Below, one piece after another: positions 35,328 through 43,986 of a DNA stretch of 64,000 nt. Each line of letters begins with the position of its first letter. Positions within the stretch are counted from its first letter, which is position 1. A program made the position numbers and the translations under genes. The notes beneath the pieces were generated by a model that was not told where the DNA came from, made no database searches, and saw only the letters and a list, made by a program, of their open reading frames with translations. This DNA is from Antarctobacter sediminis. GTDB taxonomy: Bacteria > Pseudomonadota > Alphaproteobacteria > Rhodobacterales > Rhodobacteraceae. The DNA lies in the NCBI RefSeq assembly GCF_019218285.1, contig NZ_JAHUZG010000006.1, positions 62,001-126,000 on the forward strand, in the 5' to 3' direction.

Positions 35328-36572
35328 ATGACCAAGACGATATTGGTGATCGGTACTTTTGACACCAAGGCAAACGAACTGGATTACCTGATTGGTCGGA
35401 TCCGCGACGAGGGTGGCAGTGTCCTGACTATGGACGTGAGCGTTCTGGGCGACCCGCCGCAACCGGTCGATATCACCAAGCATGACGTCGCGGCGGCAGC
35501 GGACTGCACCATCGACATGCTGATTGCCTTGGGTGAGGAGGGAGAGGCATTCGAGAAGATGAGCGCCGGTGCGGCGGCAACCACGCGGCGGCTCTACGAT
35601 GAAGGGCGGTTCGATGGAATGATCGCCCTTGGCGGCACCATGGGCACCGACTTGGCGCTGGATTGTGCGCAGGCGCTGCCCATCGGGGTGCCGAAATACA
35701 TCGTTTCCACCGTCGCAGGATCCCCGTTGATCGCAGCCGAGCGGATGGCGGCGGATGTTCAATTCATCCTCTGGGCTGGAGGGCTCTACGGGCTGAACCC
35801 GCTCTGCAAGTCCTCTTTGTCACAGGCCGCGGGCGCGGTGTTGGGCGCAACACGCGCCGTCGAACCACCCGCCTTTCGCCGTCCCATGATCGGGATGACG
35901 TCATTGGGCTCATCGTGCCTGAAATACATGAAGCGTCTGCATCCGGAGCTGGTGGCGCGCGGCTATGACGTGGCGGTGTTTCACACCACCGGCATGGGCG
36001 GCATGGCATTTGAGAAGCTGGCGACCCAGGGTGCCTTTGCCTGCGTGATGGATTTCTCGCTGCAAGAGTTCGTCAACATGCTGTCAGGGTCGCTCGTCAG
36101 TGCAGGCGCAGACCGGCTGACCGGTGCGGGTCGCAGCGGGACACCACAGATGGTCTCCCCGGGGGCCAGTGACATTCTGGACCTCGCCGGGTGGCAAGAC
36201 ATCCCCGACCGTTTCAAGGGCCGCCCCTTTCATCAGCACAACCGGCTGATCAAGAACGTCGCCTTCAACGCAAGTGAGCGCCGGCATATTGCGCGCGAAA
36301 TGGCGGCGCGACTTGCCGAGGCCACCGGGCCGACCCATGTCTTTCTGCCCGCCCATGGAATTGAAGAATGGGACCGACCGGGGGCGCCGGCCCATGATCC
36401 CGAAGGGCTTGCCGCCTTCATCGCAGAGGCGGAAGCCGCGCTTTCAGGTCGTATCCCGACGACCGTGCTCGATTGCCACATCAATGATGAAGCTTTCTGC
36501 GAAGCTGTCCTGGCTCGGCTGGATTCCTGGATTGCAGAAGGCGTGGTCCCGACCGGCGTGCCCTTGGCATAA
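35328..36572 (+). CDS. Tm-1-like ATP-binding protein (UPF0261 family)
   Basis: A 414-residue protein. The N-terminal domain (ILVIGTFDTKANELDYLIGRI, IALGGTMGTDLALDCAQALPIGVPK in outline) and the C-terminal domain (GMTSLGSSCLKYMKRL, VFHTTGMGGMAFEKL, FNASERRHIAREMAARL) are those of the Tm-1 family, named after the tomato antiviral protein; bacterial roles are unknown. Many bacterial copies sit beside a PEP-hydrolase-like TIM barrel, which is missing here. GGGGGAGG precedes the ATG, 13 bases after the kinase gene, so it belongs to the same operon. Confidence 0.82.
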   Translation: MTKTILVIGTFDTKANELDYLIGRIRDEGGSVLTMDVSVLGDPPQPVDITKHDVAAAADCTIDMLIALGEEGEAFEKMSAGAAATTRRLYDEGRFDGMIALGGTMGTDLALDCAQALPIGVPKYIVSTVAGSPLIAAERMAADVQFILWAGGLYGLNPLCKSSLSQAAGAVLGATRAVEPPAFRRPMIGMTSLGSSCLKYMKRLHPELVARGYDVAVFHTTGMGGMAFEKLATQGAFACVMDFSLQEFVNMLSGSLVSAGADRLTGAGRSGTPQMVSPGASDILDLAGWQDIPDRFKGRPFHQHNRLIKNVAFNASERRHIAREMAARLAEATGPTHVFLPAHGIEEWDRPGAPAHDPEGLAAFIAEAEAALSGRIPTTVLDCHINDEAFCEAVLARLDSWIAEGVVPTGVPLA

Positions 36573-36613
36573 GGATGTACGCCGCGCTTGCGGGTCTCGT
36601 CATCTATTGGTTG

Positions 36614-36633
36614 TGAACCCTGACCCGGGTTCA
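36614..36633 (+). terminator. Hairpin after the Tm-1-like gene
   Basis: TGAACCC (36614-36620) and GGGTTCA (36627-36633) form a perfect 7-bp stem with a six-base loop, 41 bases past the stop. ATCTTTCC follows, a weak T-run. It is a plausible operon end. Confidence 0.4.
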
Positions 36634-36985
36634 GCCGGTCGATCTTTCCTTCCGCTCTAACCTGCCGCCAATCCCGTGCTGGAAAGGCGGCACGGAGTTA
36701 TTCGGCGCAAGCAAGCTTTCACGCGACGGTGCGCGCAGGACCCGGGGAATTTTCCGGGGTCACTTCTGCCGCCAGTGCCGCCGCAAGCTGGATGCTTTCG
36801 GGCTTGGTCCGGAAACCCGAGCGACGCTCATGAAGCGGATACTTTGCGCTGCCACGCCAAGAGCTCTGGCCGGAGTGGTGCTGGATTTTCGGCCCCTTGG
36901 TCTGGGGTTTGAGCGCCCCCGAAAACCTAAAGTTGTTATTATAAGTAGGTATTTGCCTCAAAATATCGGTGAAAATCGGCGATAG

Positions 36986-37030
36986 ATTGACAAATTACCC
37001 GCCCATTCATTACAAATATTGACAAATTAA
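36986..37030 (+). promoter_or_regulatory. rraA promoter with duplicated TTGACAAATTA
   Basis: ATTGACAAATTA occurs at 36986-36997 and again at 37018-37029, 32 bases (three helical turns) apart. The first TTGACA with TACAAA 18 bases on (37011-37016) makes a fair sigma-70 promoter, which would put the second copy at the transcription start. A related TTTACAAATTA lies at 39512-39522, upstream of tctC. Together they look like binding sites of one regulator, perhaps the GntR protein at 43285. Confidence 0.5.
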
Positions 37031-37193
37031 CATCCAAACGTGTACCTACGGGAAAACCGTTTTGGGGGAGATTCTGGCTGCACCTGGCCGAAGGTCCGGG
37101 GAGCCGCGCGATACTGTCGGACCGGACCGGGCGACAGCTCGCCACAGAATGCACCTCCCAAAGCTGTCAGACGTCACACCATAGGAAGAGACC

Positions 37194-37919
37194 ATGAAAG
37201 ACTACATCCTGTCCGATCAGACGCGTGACAAGTTGCGCAAGGTGTCCACGGCTTCCGTGGCCACAGCGCTTTACAAACGCGGGTTGCGCAACCAGTTCGT
37301 GCAGGGCGTTACACCGGTCGAGCGCAAGCCAGTGACCATGGTCGGCCAGGCCTTCACGCTGCGCTACATTCCGGCGCGCGAAGATCGCAATCCGATCACC
37401 GTGTTTCGCGATCGCGATCACAAGCAGCGCGTCGCGGTCGAAACCTGCCCCAAGGGCCATGTGCTTGTGATGGATGCACGCAAGGACTGCCGTGCCGCAA
37501 CCGCAGGGTCGATTCTGGTCAGCCGGCTGCAAAACCGCGGCGTGGCGGGCGTGGTCTCGGATGGAGGGGTGCGTGACGCCGCCGGCATCGGTGCGCTCGA
37601 CATGCCGGCCTATTTCGCCCGCCCCTCGGCGCCCACCAACCTGACGCTTCATGAGGCGATCGACATCAACGTCCCGATCTCTTGTGGCGATGCACCGGTT
37701 TTCCCCGGCGACGTGATGCTGGGCGACGGCGACGGCGTCATGGTGATCCCGGCGCATTTGGTCGAGGAGATCGCAGCGGAATGCACCGAGATGGAATCCT
37801 ACGAGGACTTTGTGCTCGAGCAGGTCAACGGTGGGGCAGGGATCATCGGACTCTATCCGGGGACCGACGATGAAAGCCTCGAGAAATTCAGCAAATGGCG
37901 CGCAAAAACAGGACGCTAA
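37194..37919 (+). CDS. RraA-like lyase (HMG/CHA aldolase family)
   Basis: A 241-residue RraA-fold protein. The divalent-metal and substrate residues are present: VVSDGGVRDAAGIG (Arg-Asp pair) and VFPGDVMLGDGDGVMVIP. These are features of the aldolase/decarboxylase branch (4-hydroxy-4-methyl-2-oxoglutarate aldolase type), which needs the Arg-Asp pair, rather than of RNase E inhibitor RraA. AGGAAGAG precedes the ATG. Its neighbours (a 2-oxoglutarate-semialdehyde-type dehydrogenase and a TTT transporter) suggest a role in breaking down an imported di- or tri-carboxylic or sugar acid. Confidence 0.82.
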   Translation: MKDYILSDQTRDKLRKVSTASVATALYKRGLRNQFVQGVTPVERKPVTMVGQAFTLRYIPAREDRNPITVFRDRDHKQRVAVETCPKGHVLVMDARKDCRAATAGSILVSRLQNRGVAGVVSDGGVRDAAGIGALDMPAYFARPSAPTNLTLHEAIDINVPISCGDAPVFPGDVMLGDGDGVMVIPAHLVEEIAAECTEMESYEDFVLEQVNGGAGIIGLYPGTDDESLEKFSKWRAKTGR

Positions 37920-37920
37920 T

Positions 37921-39435
37921 ATGACATTCATGCCCCATGGCGATCACCTGATCGCCGGAAAACGTGTCGGGACAGACACCAAGTTTGCCTCTGCACCTTC
38001 CAGCGGCCACGGCTTTGACTTTTCGGTCGGCACGCCCGCGCTGGTGGACGAAGCCTGCGCCGCAGCGCAAGCGGCTTTTCCCGGCTTTGCCGCCACCTCG
38101 CGCGAAGAGCGTGCCGTGTTACTGGAAACCATAGCTGACGAGATCGACGCCCGCGGCGACCAGATTACCGAGATCGGCACCGCCGAGACCGGTCTGCCCG
38201 CAGCGCGTCTTGAAGGGGAGCGCGGTCGCACCACCGGCCAGCTCAGGTTGTTTGCTTCCCATATCCGCGACGGCAGCTATCTTGACCGGCGCCATGACGG
38301 GGCCTTGCCTGACCGGCAGCCGCTGCCACGTCCCGATCTGCGGATGATGCAGCGTCCTGTCGGTCCGGTTGCCGTGTTCGGTGCCTCGAACTTCCCGTTG
38401 GCCTTTTCCACTGCCGGGGGCGATACCGCCGCAGCGCTGGCGGCAGGCTGTCCTGTGGTGGTCAAGGGTCACGGCGCGCACCCCGGCACCGGTGAGATCG
38501 TCGCCGACGCCATCGTTGCCGCGCTGGACAAGCTTGGCATGGATGGTGGCATTTTCGGCTTCGTGCAGGGCGGTTCCCGCGCGGTGGGCGAGGCGCTGGT
38601 CACCGATCCGCGGATCAAGGCGGTGGGTTTCACAGGCTCGCTGGGTGGGGGGCGCGCATTGTTCGACCTCTGCGCCCAGCGAGACGAGCCGATCCCCTTT
38701 TTCGGCGAGCTGGGGTCGGTGAACCCGATGTTCGTGCTGCCCTGTGCCGCCACGGCGCGCGGTGCCGAACTGGGCACCGGCTGGGCCGGCAGCCTGACCA
38801 TGGGGGTGGGCCAGTTCTGCACCAACCCTGGCATCGCCATCGTGGTCGACGGGTCGGAGGCGGATGCCTTCGTTACCGCCGCAACCGGAGCGCTAAATGC
38901 GGTCGCAGCGCAGACGATGCTGACCGATGGCATGGCCGACGCCTATCGCAACGGCGCGCGCCGGATGGCAGAGGGCGCCGGGGTGAAATCGCTGCTGAGC
39001 AGTTCCTGCGAGGGGCGTTCGGCGGCGCCCTATCTGTTCGAGGTCTCGGGCGAAGACTGGATGTCCAACGAAGGGCTCTCGGAAGAGGTCTTTGGCCCGC
39101 TGGGGCTTGTGGTTCGGGTCAGGGACGCGGCGCAGATGCAAGCCGTGGCCAAGAGCTTCAAGGGCCAGTTGACCGCGACGTTGCAGATGGACGATGGCGA
39201 CATCGGCTTGGCCCGCGATCTTCTGCCGGTGCTGGAGCGGATGGCGGGGCGGGTGCTGGCAAATGGCTTTCCCACCGGTGTCGAGGTCTGTGACGCGATG
39301 GTTCATGGCGGGCCGTATCCGGCCTCGACAAACTTTGGCGCGACCTCGGTTGGCACCCTGTCGATCCGCCGCTTCTTGCGGCCGGTGTGCTATCAGAACC
39401 TTCCTGCCGCACTGTTGCCGGCGGACATCGCGTAA
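37921..39435 (+). CDS. NADP-dependent aldehyde dehydrogenase, 2-oxoglutarate-semialdehyde type
   Basis: A 504-residue aldehyde dehydrogenase. RPVGPVAVFGASNFPLAFST and GCPVVVKGHGAHPGTG form the cofactor site, GFTGSLGGGRALFDL the Rossmann loop, FFGELGSVNPMFVLP holds the general-base Glu and GVGQFCTNPGIAIV the catalytic Cys. The HGAHPGTG variant and overall pattern match the 2,5-dioxovalerate (alpha-ketoglutarate semialdehyde) dehydrogenase group used in sugar-acid and hydroxyproline pathways. It starts one base after rraA, so the two are one transcript. Confidence 0.85.
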   Translation: MTFMPHGDHLIAGKRVGTDTKFASAPSSGHGFDFSVGTPALVDEACAAAQAAFPGFAATSREERAVLLETIADEIDARGDQITEIGTAETGLPAARLEGERGRTTGQLRLFASHIRDGSYLDRRHDGALPDRQPLPRPDLRMMQRPVGPVAVFGASNFPLAFSTAGGDTAAALAAGCPVVVKGHGAHPGTGEIVADAIVAALDKLGMDGGIFGFVQGGSRAVGEALVTDPRIKAVGFTGSLGGGRALFDLCAQRDEPIPFFGELGSVNPMFVLPCAATARGAELGTGWAGSLTMGVGQFCTNPGIAIVVDGSEADAFVTAATGALNAVAAQTMLTDGMADAYRNGARRMAEGAGVKSLLSSSCEGRSAAPYLFEVSGEDWMSNEGLSEEVFGPLGLVVRVRDAAQMQAVAKSFKGQLTATLQMDDGDIGLARDLLPVLERMAGRVLANGFPTGVEVCDAMVHGGPYPASTNFGATSVGTLSIRRFLRPVCYQNLPAALLPADIA

Positions 39436-39452
39436 GTTTGACGTTTTTCATG

Positions 39453-39481
39453 GGTCCGTCGGCACGTGATGCCGGCGGACC
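39453..39481 (+). terminator. Hairpin after the aldehyde dehydrogenase gene
   Basis: GGTCCGTCGGCA (39453-39464) pairs with TGCCGGCGGACC (39470-39481) through 12 positions, one of them G-U, around a five-base loop. It lies 17 bases past the stop; no T-run follows. It is a likely 3' end or stabiliser of the rraA-aldehyde dehydrogenase transcript. Confidence 0.5.
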
Positions 39482-39570
39482 TCCATCACAGATCCGGCGC
39501 GTGAGAGGGAATTTACAAATTATTCCATATGCGCGCCAGAAGCCGTGAGGTTGGCGCTGAGAGGGTCAAA

Positions 39571-39591
39571 TTTGTTCCATAAGTGAACAAA
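39571..39591. promoter_or_regulatory. TTTGTTC-N7-GAACAAA palindrome upstream of tctC
   Basis: TTTGTTC (39571-39577) and GAACAAA (39585-39591) form a perfect 7-base inverted repeat in the AT-rich upstream region. It is a candidate operator for the operon's GntR-type regulator; spacing and symmetry suit a dimeric winged-helix protein. Confidence 0.45.
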
Positions 39592-39990
39592 AATGGCTAG
39601 TTATCCACAGAAATTGCCTGCAATTAGTAAAAATTTGTGTAGACTTGTAAGGGTGGTTTCTGTAATTTGACCAGGTGATCCGGGGGAGCCGGTCACAAAT
39701 GCGGCGATTTGCGGGGCCATCGGCCCGGCATCAAACGGGAGGGTGTTGTCAGTCGCACAGAAAGCGCCGGTCTGCGTGCTTCGTCGCGCGCAAGAAGTCT
39801 GATCTGAGGGGCGCGGGATGTATCCATAGGTCTGTGCCGCCAGTGACGTCGAAGACCCGGTTTCCCGGCTTTGCACCATTCTGAAACACACAATCAACCG
39901 CTCTGGCGCGGACCCGATGACCGGGCCCGCCAGCGCATTCAACGTGCCAGGCTTGCCTGGAGGACACTACTGTTTGGGAGGAACATGTCC

Positions 39991-40956
39991 ATGATTTCTA
40001 AAGTCTTCAAAACAACACTTGGCGCGGCGCTCGGCGCTGTTGTTCTCGCCACGTCGGTGGCTGCGGCGGATTTTCCGACCCGCGACATCCGCCTGATCGT
40101 ACCGTGGCCGGCCGGTGGCGGCGCTGATGCGATTTCGCGCAAGATCAGCAACATCGCTGAGCAGGCACTGCCGAAATCGATCTATGTTGAAAACATTGCC
40201 GGTGCAGTCACCGCCACGGGTCTGATCCAGATGACCAGCGCGCGGCCCGATGGCCACACTGTTGCCGTGCTGACCTATGACAGCATCATCACCCTGCCGC
40301 GCGGCCAGATGGTGCCGGGTTATTCGCTCGACAACATGAAACCGATCGCGCGGATCACCTCCGAGGCCGACGCCATTGTCGTTTCCAAGCATTCGGGCAT
40401 CGAAAGTTTTGAGGATCTGGTCGCCCGCGCCAAGGAGAACCCCGGTACAGTGCGTATCGGCGTGGCCCCCAAAGGCTCTGGCCCCTACCTCTCGGTGATG
40501 CAGCTCGAAAAACTGCTCGACGTGGATTTCAACGTTATCACCTATGCCGGATCGTCCAGCGCCGAAGCCGAAGCGTTACTCTCGGGCGAACTGGACGCGG
40601 CGATCTCTTCCCTGGGCGACTTCAGCGGCCTGCTGGCGTCGGGTGATGCCAAGGGAGTGGTCGAGCTGACCGCGGTGCAGAACGCGACTTACACCGACGT
40701 GCCGACGCTGAAATCCAAGGGTTATGACCTGCAAACCGGCAGCTTCATTGTGCTCGCCGCTCCGGCCAACACGCCGGATGACGTGGTCGACACGCTGGAG
40801 GCCACGTTCAAGGCAGCCTATGACAGCGCCGAATTTCAGGATTGGCTGGCGCAAATCGGCGTGACCGCCGACTGGCTGGGCTCCGATGATGTTGTGACCT
40901 GGATCGACGAGTTGCAGACCAAGACCTTCGCGGTCATGGACGAACTGGATCTGTAA
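39991..40956 (+). CDS. TTT transporter substrate-binding protein (TctC family)
   Basis: About 321 residues with a signal peptide (MISKVFKTTLGAALGAVVLA, ending AAA before DFPTRDI). The sequence RDIRLIVPWPAGGGADAISR is the carboxylate-binding loop of TctC-type proteins, followed by VENIAGAVTATGLIQMTSARPDGHT. It delivers a carboxylic acid to TctA/TctB. GGGAGG lies nine bases before the ATG at 39991; an alternative ATG at 39985 is only three bases from it. A palindrome and a 207-base gap separate it from tctB. Confidence 0.87.
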   Translation: MISKVFKTTLGAALGAVVLATSVAAADFPTRDIRLIVPWPAGGGADAISRKISNIAEQALPKSIYVENIAGAVTATGLIQMTSARPDGHTVAVLTYDSIITLPRGQMVPGYSLDNMKPIARITSEADAIVVSKHSGIESFEDLVARAKENPGTVRIGVAPKGSGPYLSVMQLEKLLDVDFNVITYAGSSSAEAEALLSGELDAAISSLGDFSGLLASGDAKGVVELTAVQNATYTDVPTLKSKGYDLQTGSFIVLAAPANTPDDVVDTLEATFKAAYDSAEFQDWLAQIGVTADWLGSDDVVTWIDELQTKTFAVMDELDL

Positions 40957-41001
40957 ACTCTCCCGACCGCTTGGCTCCCGGTCTTCGGATCGGGGGCTTG
41001 C

Positions 41002-41019
41002 ACCGGTACAAGTACCGGT
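41002..41019 (+). promoter_or_regulatory. Perfect inverted repeat between tctC and tctB
   Basis: ACCGGTAC (41002-41009) and GTACCGGT (41012-41019) are perfect complements with two bases between. It lies 45 bases past the tctC stop and may be a message-stabilising hairpin or an operator. Confidence 0.4.
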
Positions 41020-41163
41020 CAGGGGCCGGAGACGTCTGCGACGCCCGGTCCCTTCCTTCTATCTCCGATCCTGCCTTGGTCCCAAAAGGCGACACGCCCC
41101 GAGGTACGGCGCAGCGACAGCATTTCGCTGCAAACCCCACCACCCCCAGCCCGGGAGAAGGCG

Positions 41164-41613
41164 ATGCTCTTGAACAGGCAACTGGTATTTCTTTACGTTA
41201 CACTGGCCGTGTCCATCGGTTATCTCGTGTCCGCACTCAGCTTGGGTGCCCCCGTTGTTGATGACGGCCTGACGCCGGCGTTCTTTCCTATGCTCGTGGG
41301 CTGTGCGGCAATCCTCTTTTGCAGCATCCTGATCCTGCAAAAAGCGCGCGACTTGCGCGATGATCCCCCCAACAAGGCACCGCGCACCTTCACCCATCTC
41401 TGGGTCGTGGTGGCGATCTTTTTCTACATCGTGGCGTTCAAGCCGCTGGGGTACTTCCTGTCGTCGGGGCTCTTTGTCTTTGCGCTGATCGTGCTGTTCT
41501 CGTCCTTCGAGAAACTTGTCATCAAGGCGGTGATTGCAGCCGTGGTCACCGGCGTCGCCTATCTCATGTTCCAGCAATTGTTCGGGGTCCGTCTCCCGAT
41601 GCTTTGGGTATAG
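41164..41613 (+). CDS. TTT transporter small membrane subunit (TctB family)
   Basis: A 149-residue protein with four hydrophobic segments, at about 8-28, 39-58, 80-100 and 101-136, the TctB/DUF1468 topology. GLTPAFFPMLVGCAAILFC after the first segment is typical. GGGAGAAGG precedes the ATG. It assembles with TctA in the inner membrane. Confidence 0.82.
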   Translation: MLLNRQLVFLYVTLAVSIGYLVSALSLGAPVVDDGLTPAFFPMLVGCAAILFCSILILQKARDLRDDPPNKAPRTFTHLWVVVAIFFYIVAFKPLGYFLSSGLFVFALIVLFSSFEKLVIKAVIAAVVTGVAYLMFQQLFGVRLPMLWV

Positions 41614-41616
41614 ACC

Positions 41617-43146
41617 ATGGACTTCATCATCCAAGTTTTCAGCAGCTTTTCCCTGCTGCTTGATCCGTTCAACCTGACCTATGTGATCATGGGTTTCATT
41701 ATCGGCACTGTCTTTGCGGCTATCCCGGGCCTGACCGCGACGCTGGCGATGGCGCTTTTGTTGCCGTTGACATACACGCTGAATGTCGAGACCGCGCTGA
41801 TGGCCTGCGCCAGCATATACATGGCCGGTATGACCGGCGGTTCGATCACCGCCACAACCATCAACATCCCCGGCGCGCCATCCTCTATGATGACCGCCCT
41901 TGACGGTTACCCGATGCAGCAACAGGGCAAGGGCGCACTGGCGCTGGGCCATGCGGCGCTCGGTTCGATGTTCGGCGGCGCGGTGGGCGCGCTGCTTTTG
42001 ATCGCTGTCGCGCCCTTTGTGGCCGAGTTGTCGCTGCTGGTGAAAACCACGGGCAAGTTCTCGCTTTTGGCATTTGCGATCATCGTGGTGGTCATTGCCC
42101 AGCGGGGCCGAATTCCGCAGGCCGGGCTGGCCGCGTGTATCGGGCTGATGCTGGCAACGGTCGGGCTTGACGCGATGGAGCCGGTGACACGCTTTACTTA
42201 CGGCTATTCCAACCTGACTGCCGGGATCGACCTGATGCCGGTGATCATCGGCACCTTCGCCATCGCCGAGGTGTTGAGTCAGGCTTACTCTCACACCGAT
42301 ACCGACGCCGCTGCCAAGGCTGCTGAAAAGGTCAGGATCCGGCGCCGCGATTTCATGCCGCCGCTGTCGGACATCCGCAAGATCGGCTTTGGCGTCTACT
42401 TCAAATCCTGCCTGATCGGCTATTTCGTCGGCACCTTGCCGGGTGCGGGGGGGTCGATGGGATCGTTCCTCGCCTACACTGAAACGGTGCGCACCTCAAA
42501 AGAGCCTGAAACCTTCGGCAAAGGTAACCCGCAGGGCATCGCCGCATCCGAAAGCGCCAACAACGCAGTCTGCGGCGGGGCCATGGTGCCGATGCTGACC
42601 TTCGGCATTCCGGGCGATCCGATCACCGCGATCATGCTGGGCGTTCTGGTCATCAATGGCATTCAGCCGGGGCCGCAATTGATGGCCGACCAGGCCGGAC
42701 TGATTGCGCCGATGCTGGCTGCGCTCTTGTTCAGTGCGCTCGTGCTCATCCCGCTGACGCTCTGGCTGCTGGGGCCGTATTTCATCAAGATCGTCTCGAT
42801 GCGCAAGGATGTGCTATATGCGGTGATCGCGCTTCTGGCGGTGGTGGGCAGCTATGTGGCGACCTATTCGACCTTCCAGATGTTCATGGCGCTTGCCATG
42901 GGTGTTCTGGCCTTCTACCTGCGGCGCAATGGTTTCCCGGTGATCACCATGTTGCTGGGCTATATCCTCGGGCCAAACCTTGAAGAGTTCCTGCGGCGCT
43001 CGCTGGCGCTGTCGAACGGGGATCCGACAACCTTCCTCACCAATCCCGACAGCCTGTTCTTTGTGGCATTGACGCTGGTCTTCTTCTACTTTCTGGTGAT
43101 CCGCAAACCGGCCGAGTTGCCCGCAGCGTCCAAAGCGAAAGAGTAG
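41617..43146 (+). CDS. TTT transporter large membrane subunit (TctA family)
   Basis: A 509-residue polytopic permease with about twelve membrane segments. The duplicated family motif is seen as IPGLTATLAMALLLPLTY (about 33-50) with INIPGAPSSMMTALDGYP, and in the second half as GTLPGAGGSMGSFLAY with LTFGIPGDPITAIMLG. It starts three bases after tctB. It imports a carboxylic acid with cation coupling. Confidence 0.92.
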   Translation: MDFIIQVFSSFSLLLDPFNLTYVIMGFIIGTVFAAIPGLTATLAMALLLPLTYTLNVETALMACASIYMAGMTGGSITATTINIPGAPSSMMTALDGYPMQQQGKGALALGHAALGSMFGGAVGALLLIAVAPFVAELSLLVKTTGKFSLLAFAIIVVVIAQRGRIPQAGLAACIGLMLATVGLDAMEPVTRFTYGYSNLTAGIDLMPVIIGTFAIAEVLSQAYSHTDTDAAAKAAEKVRIRRRDFMPPLSDIRKIGFGVYFKSCLIGYFVGTLPGAGGSMGSFLAYTETVRTSKEPETFGKGNPQGIAASESANNAVCGGAMVPMLTFGIPGDPITAIMLGVLVINGIQPGPQLMADQAGLIAPMLAALLFSALVLIPLTLWLLGPYFIKIVSMRKDVLYAVIALLAVVGSYVATYSTFQMFMALAMGVLAFYLRRNGFPVITMLLGYILGPNLEEFLRRSLALSNGDPTTFLTNPDSLFFVALTLVFFYFLVIRKPAELPAASKAKE

Positions 43147-43284
43147 TCCGGCAATCTCGGGACCTCCGGACGCGCCAGTTGGTCAGACCTTCTGATCTCA
43201 TGCGGGTCGGTGGCTGTATTCCAGGCATTTGCGGTATACAAAGGCACCACAGGCGCGTTCGGACCAAAAACAAGGAGAGCAAGG

Positions 43285-43986
43285 TTGTCAGAGGCAAGAC
43301 GCCCTTCGCTGGCAGATCAGGTTTACGACCAACTGCTGGCCAAGATCATCGAGGAGGAGTACCCGGTGCACAGCCGGTTGCCCACCGAAGAGGCGTTGGC
43401 ACAGAGTTTTGGCGTCTCGCGGCCCATCGTGCGCGGGGCGCTGTCACGGCTGCGTGACGACGGTATCGTGCAATCGCGGCGCGGTTCGGGCAGCTATGTG
43501 TTGCGCCGTCCTGACCGCCAACTGATCAGTTTCGTGCCACTGGACTCGGTGTCGGACGTCCAGCGCTGCTACGAGTTCCGTATCGATGTCGAAGGCGCGG
43601 CTGCCGCCTGGGCCGCACGGCGGCGCGACGATGACGACCTGGCCGCGATGGATGAAGCCTATCGGCTGATGGAGCAGACCTACCAGCAGAACGCGCTTGG
43701 CGTTGATGCCGATCAGCAACTGCATCTGGCGGTGGCGCGTGCGTCGAAAAACCCGTTCTTTTCCTCGGTTCTGGAATCGCTGAGCGAGCAAATCGCCTTT
43801 GGGGTCAAGCTGTCGCGGTCGCTGACCCTGCTCGATACGCCCGATCGACAGGAACTGGTGCTGGCAGAGCACCGGGCGGTCCTTGACGCGATCCGTTTGA
43901 AGCAACCCGAGGTCGCAAAAGCCACGATGCGCCACCACATCACAGCGGCAAAGGACCGGATGTTCGTAGGCACGCAGGAGAGCTGA
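43285..43986 (+). CDS. GntR-family (FCD) regulator of the RraA/TTT cassette
   Basis: About 233 residues. The winged helix covers about 5-72 (LADQVYDQLLAKIIEEEYP, LPTEEALAQSFGVSRPIVRGALSRLRDDGIVQSRRGSGSYV in outline) and the FCD effector domain 90-225 with metal-binding His/Asp in DADQQLHLAVARAS and EHRAVLDAI. A TTG start at 43285 is proposed because AAGGAG lies eight bases before it; the frame continues to a GTG at 43210 with no ribosome site. Position after tctA makes it the likely regulator of the cassette. Confidence 0.85.
   Translation: MSEARRPSLADQVYDQLLAKIIEEEYPVHSRLPTEEALAQSFGVSRPIVRGALSRLRDDGIVQSRRGSGSYVLRRPDRQLISFVPLDSVSDVQRCYEFRIDVEGAAAAWAARRRDDDDLAAMDEAYRLMEQTYQQNALGVDADQQLHLAVARASKNPFFSSVLESLSEQIAFGVKLSRSLTLLDTPDRQELVLAEHRAVLDAIRLKQPEVAKATMRHHITAAKDRMFVGTQES

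Larger units (their letters stand above)
36573..37193. other. 620-base gap ahead of the RraA gene
   Basis: No gene is supportable. The first half is GC-rich and holds the terminator-like hairpin at 36614-36633; from about 36930 it turns AT-rich and holds the repeated TTGACAAATTA promoter elements. A 78-codon open frame at 36676-36912 has no ribosome site and no recognisable protein features. Confidence 0.5.
39436..39990. other. Long 5' region of the TTT transporter operon
   Basis: About 550 bases without a gene. It holds a strong hairpin (39453-39481), an AT-rich stretch 39510-39670 with the TTTACAAATTA and TTTGTTC/GAACAAA elements, then a GC-rich leader to tctC. An in-frame TTG extension of tctC to 39871 has no ribosome site and encodes no signal peptide, so it is not used. 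Confidence 0.5.

Noticed and set aside
36740-36775. CCCGG/CCGGG stem near 36750
   Set aside because: Short and imperfect, distant from any gene end; not convincing as a terminator.
36676-36912. 78-codon ORF in the gap before rraA
   Set aside because: No ribosome site, no domain, unlike codon use of neighbours.
39871-39990. TTG extension of tctC
   Set aside because: It would bury the signal peptide behind about 40 residues; a GGGAGG site favours the start near 39991.
41059-42294. 411-codon open frame on the minus strand
   Set aside because: Antisense to tctB and tctA; composition is charged and repetitive, no ribosome site.
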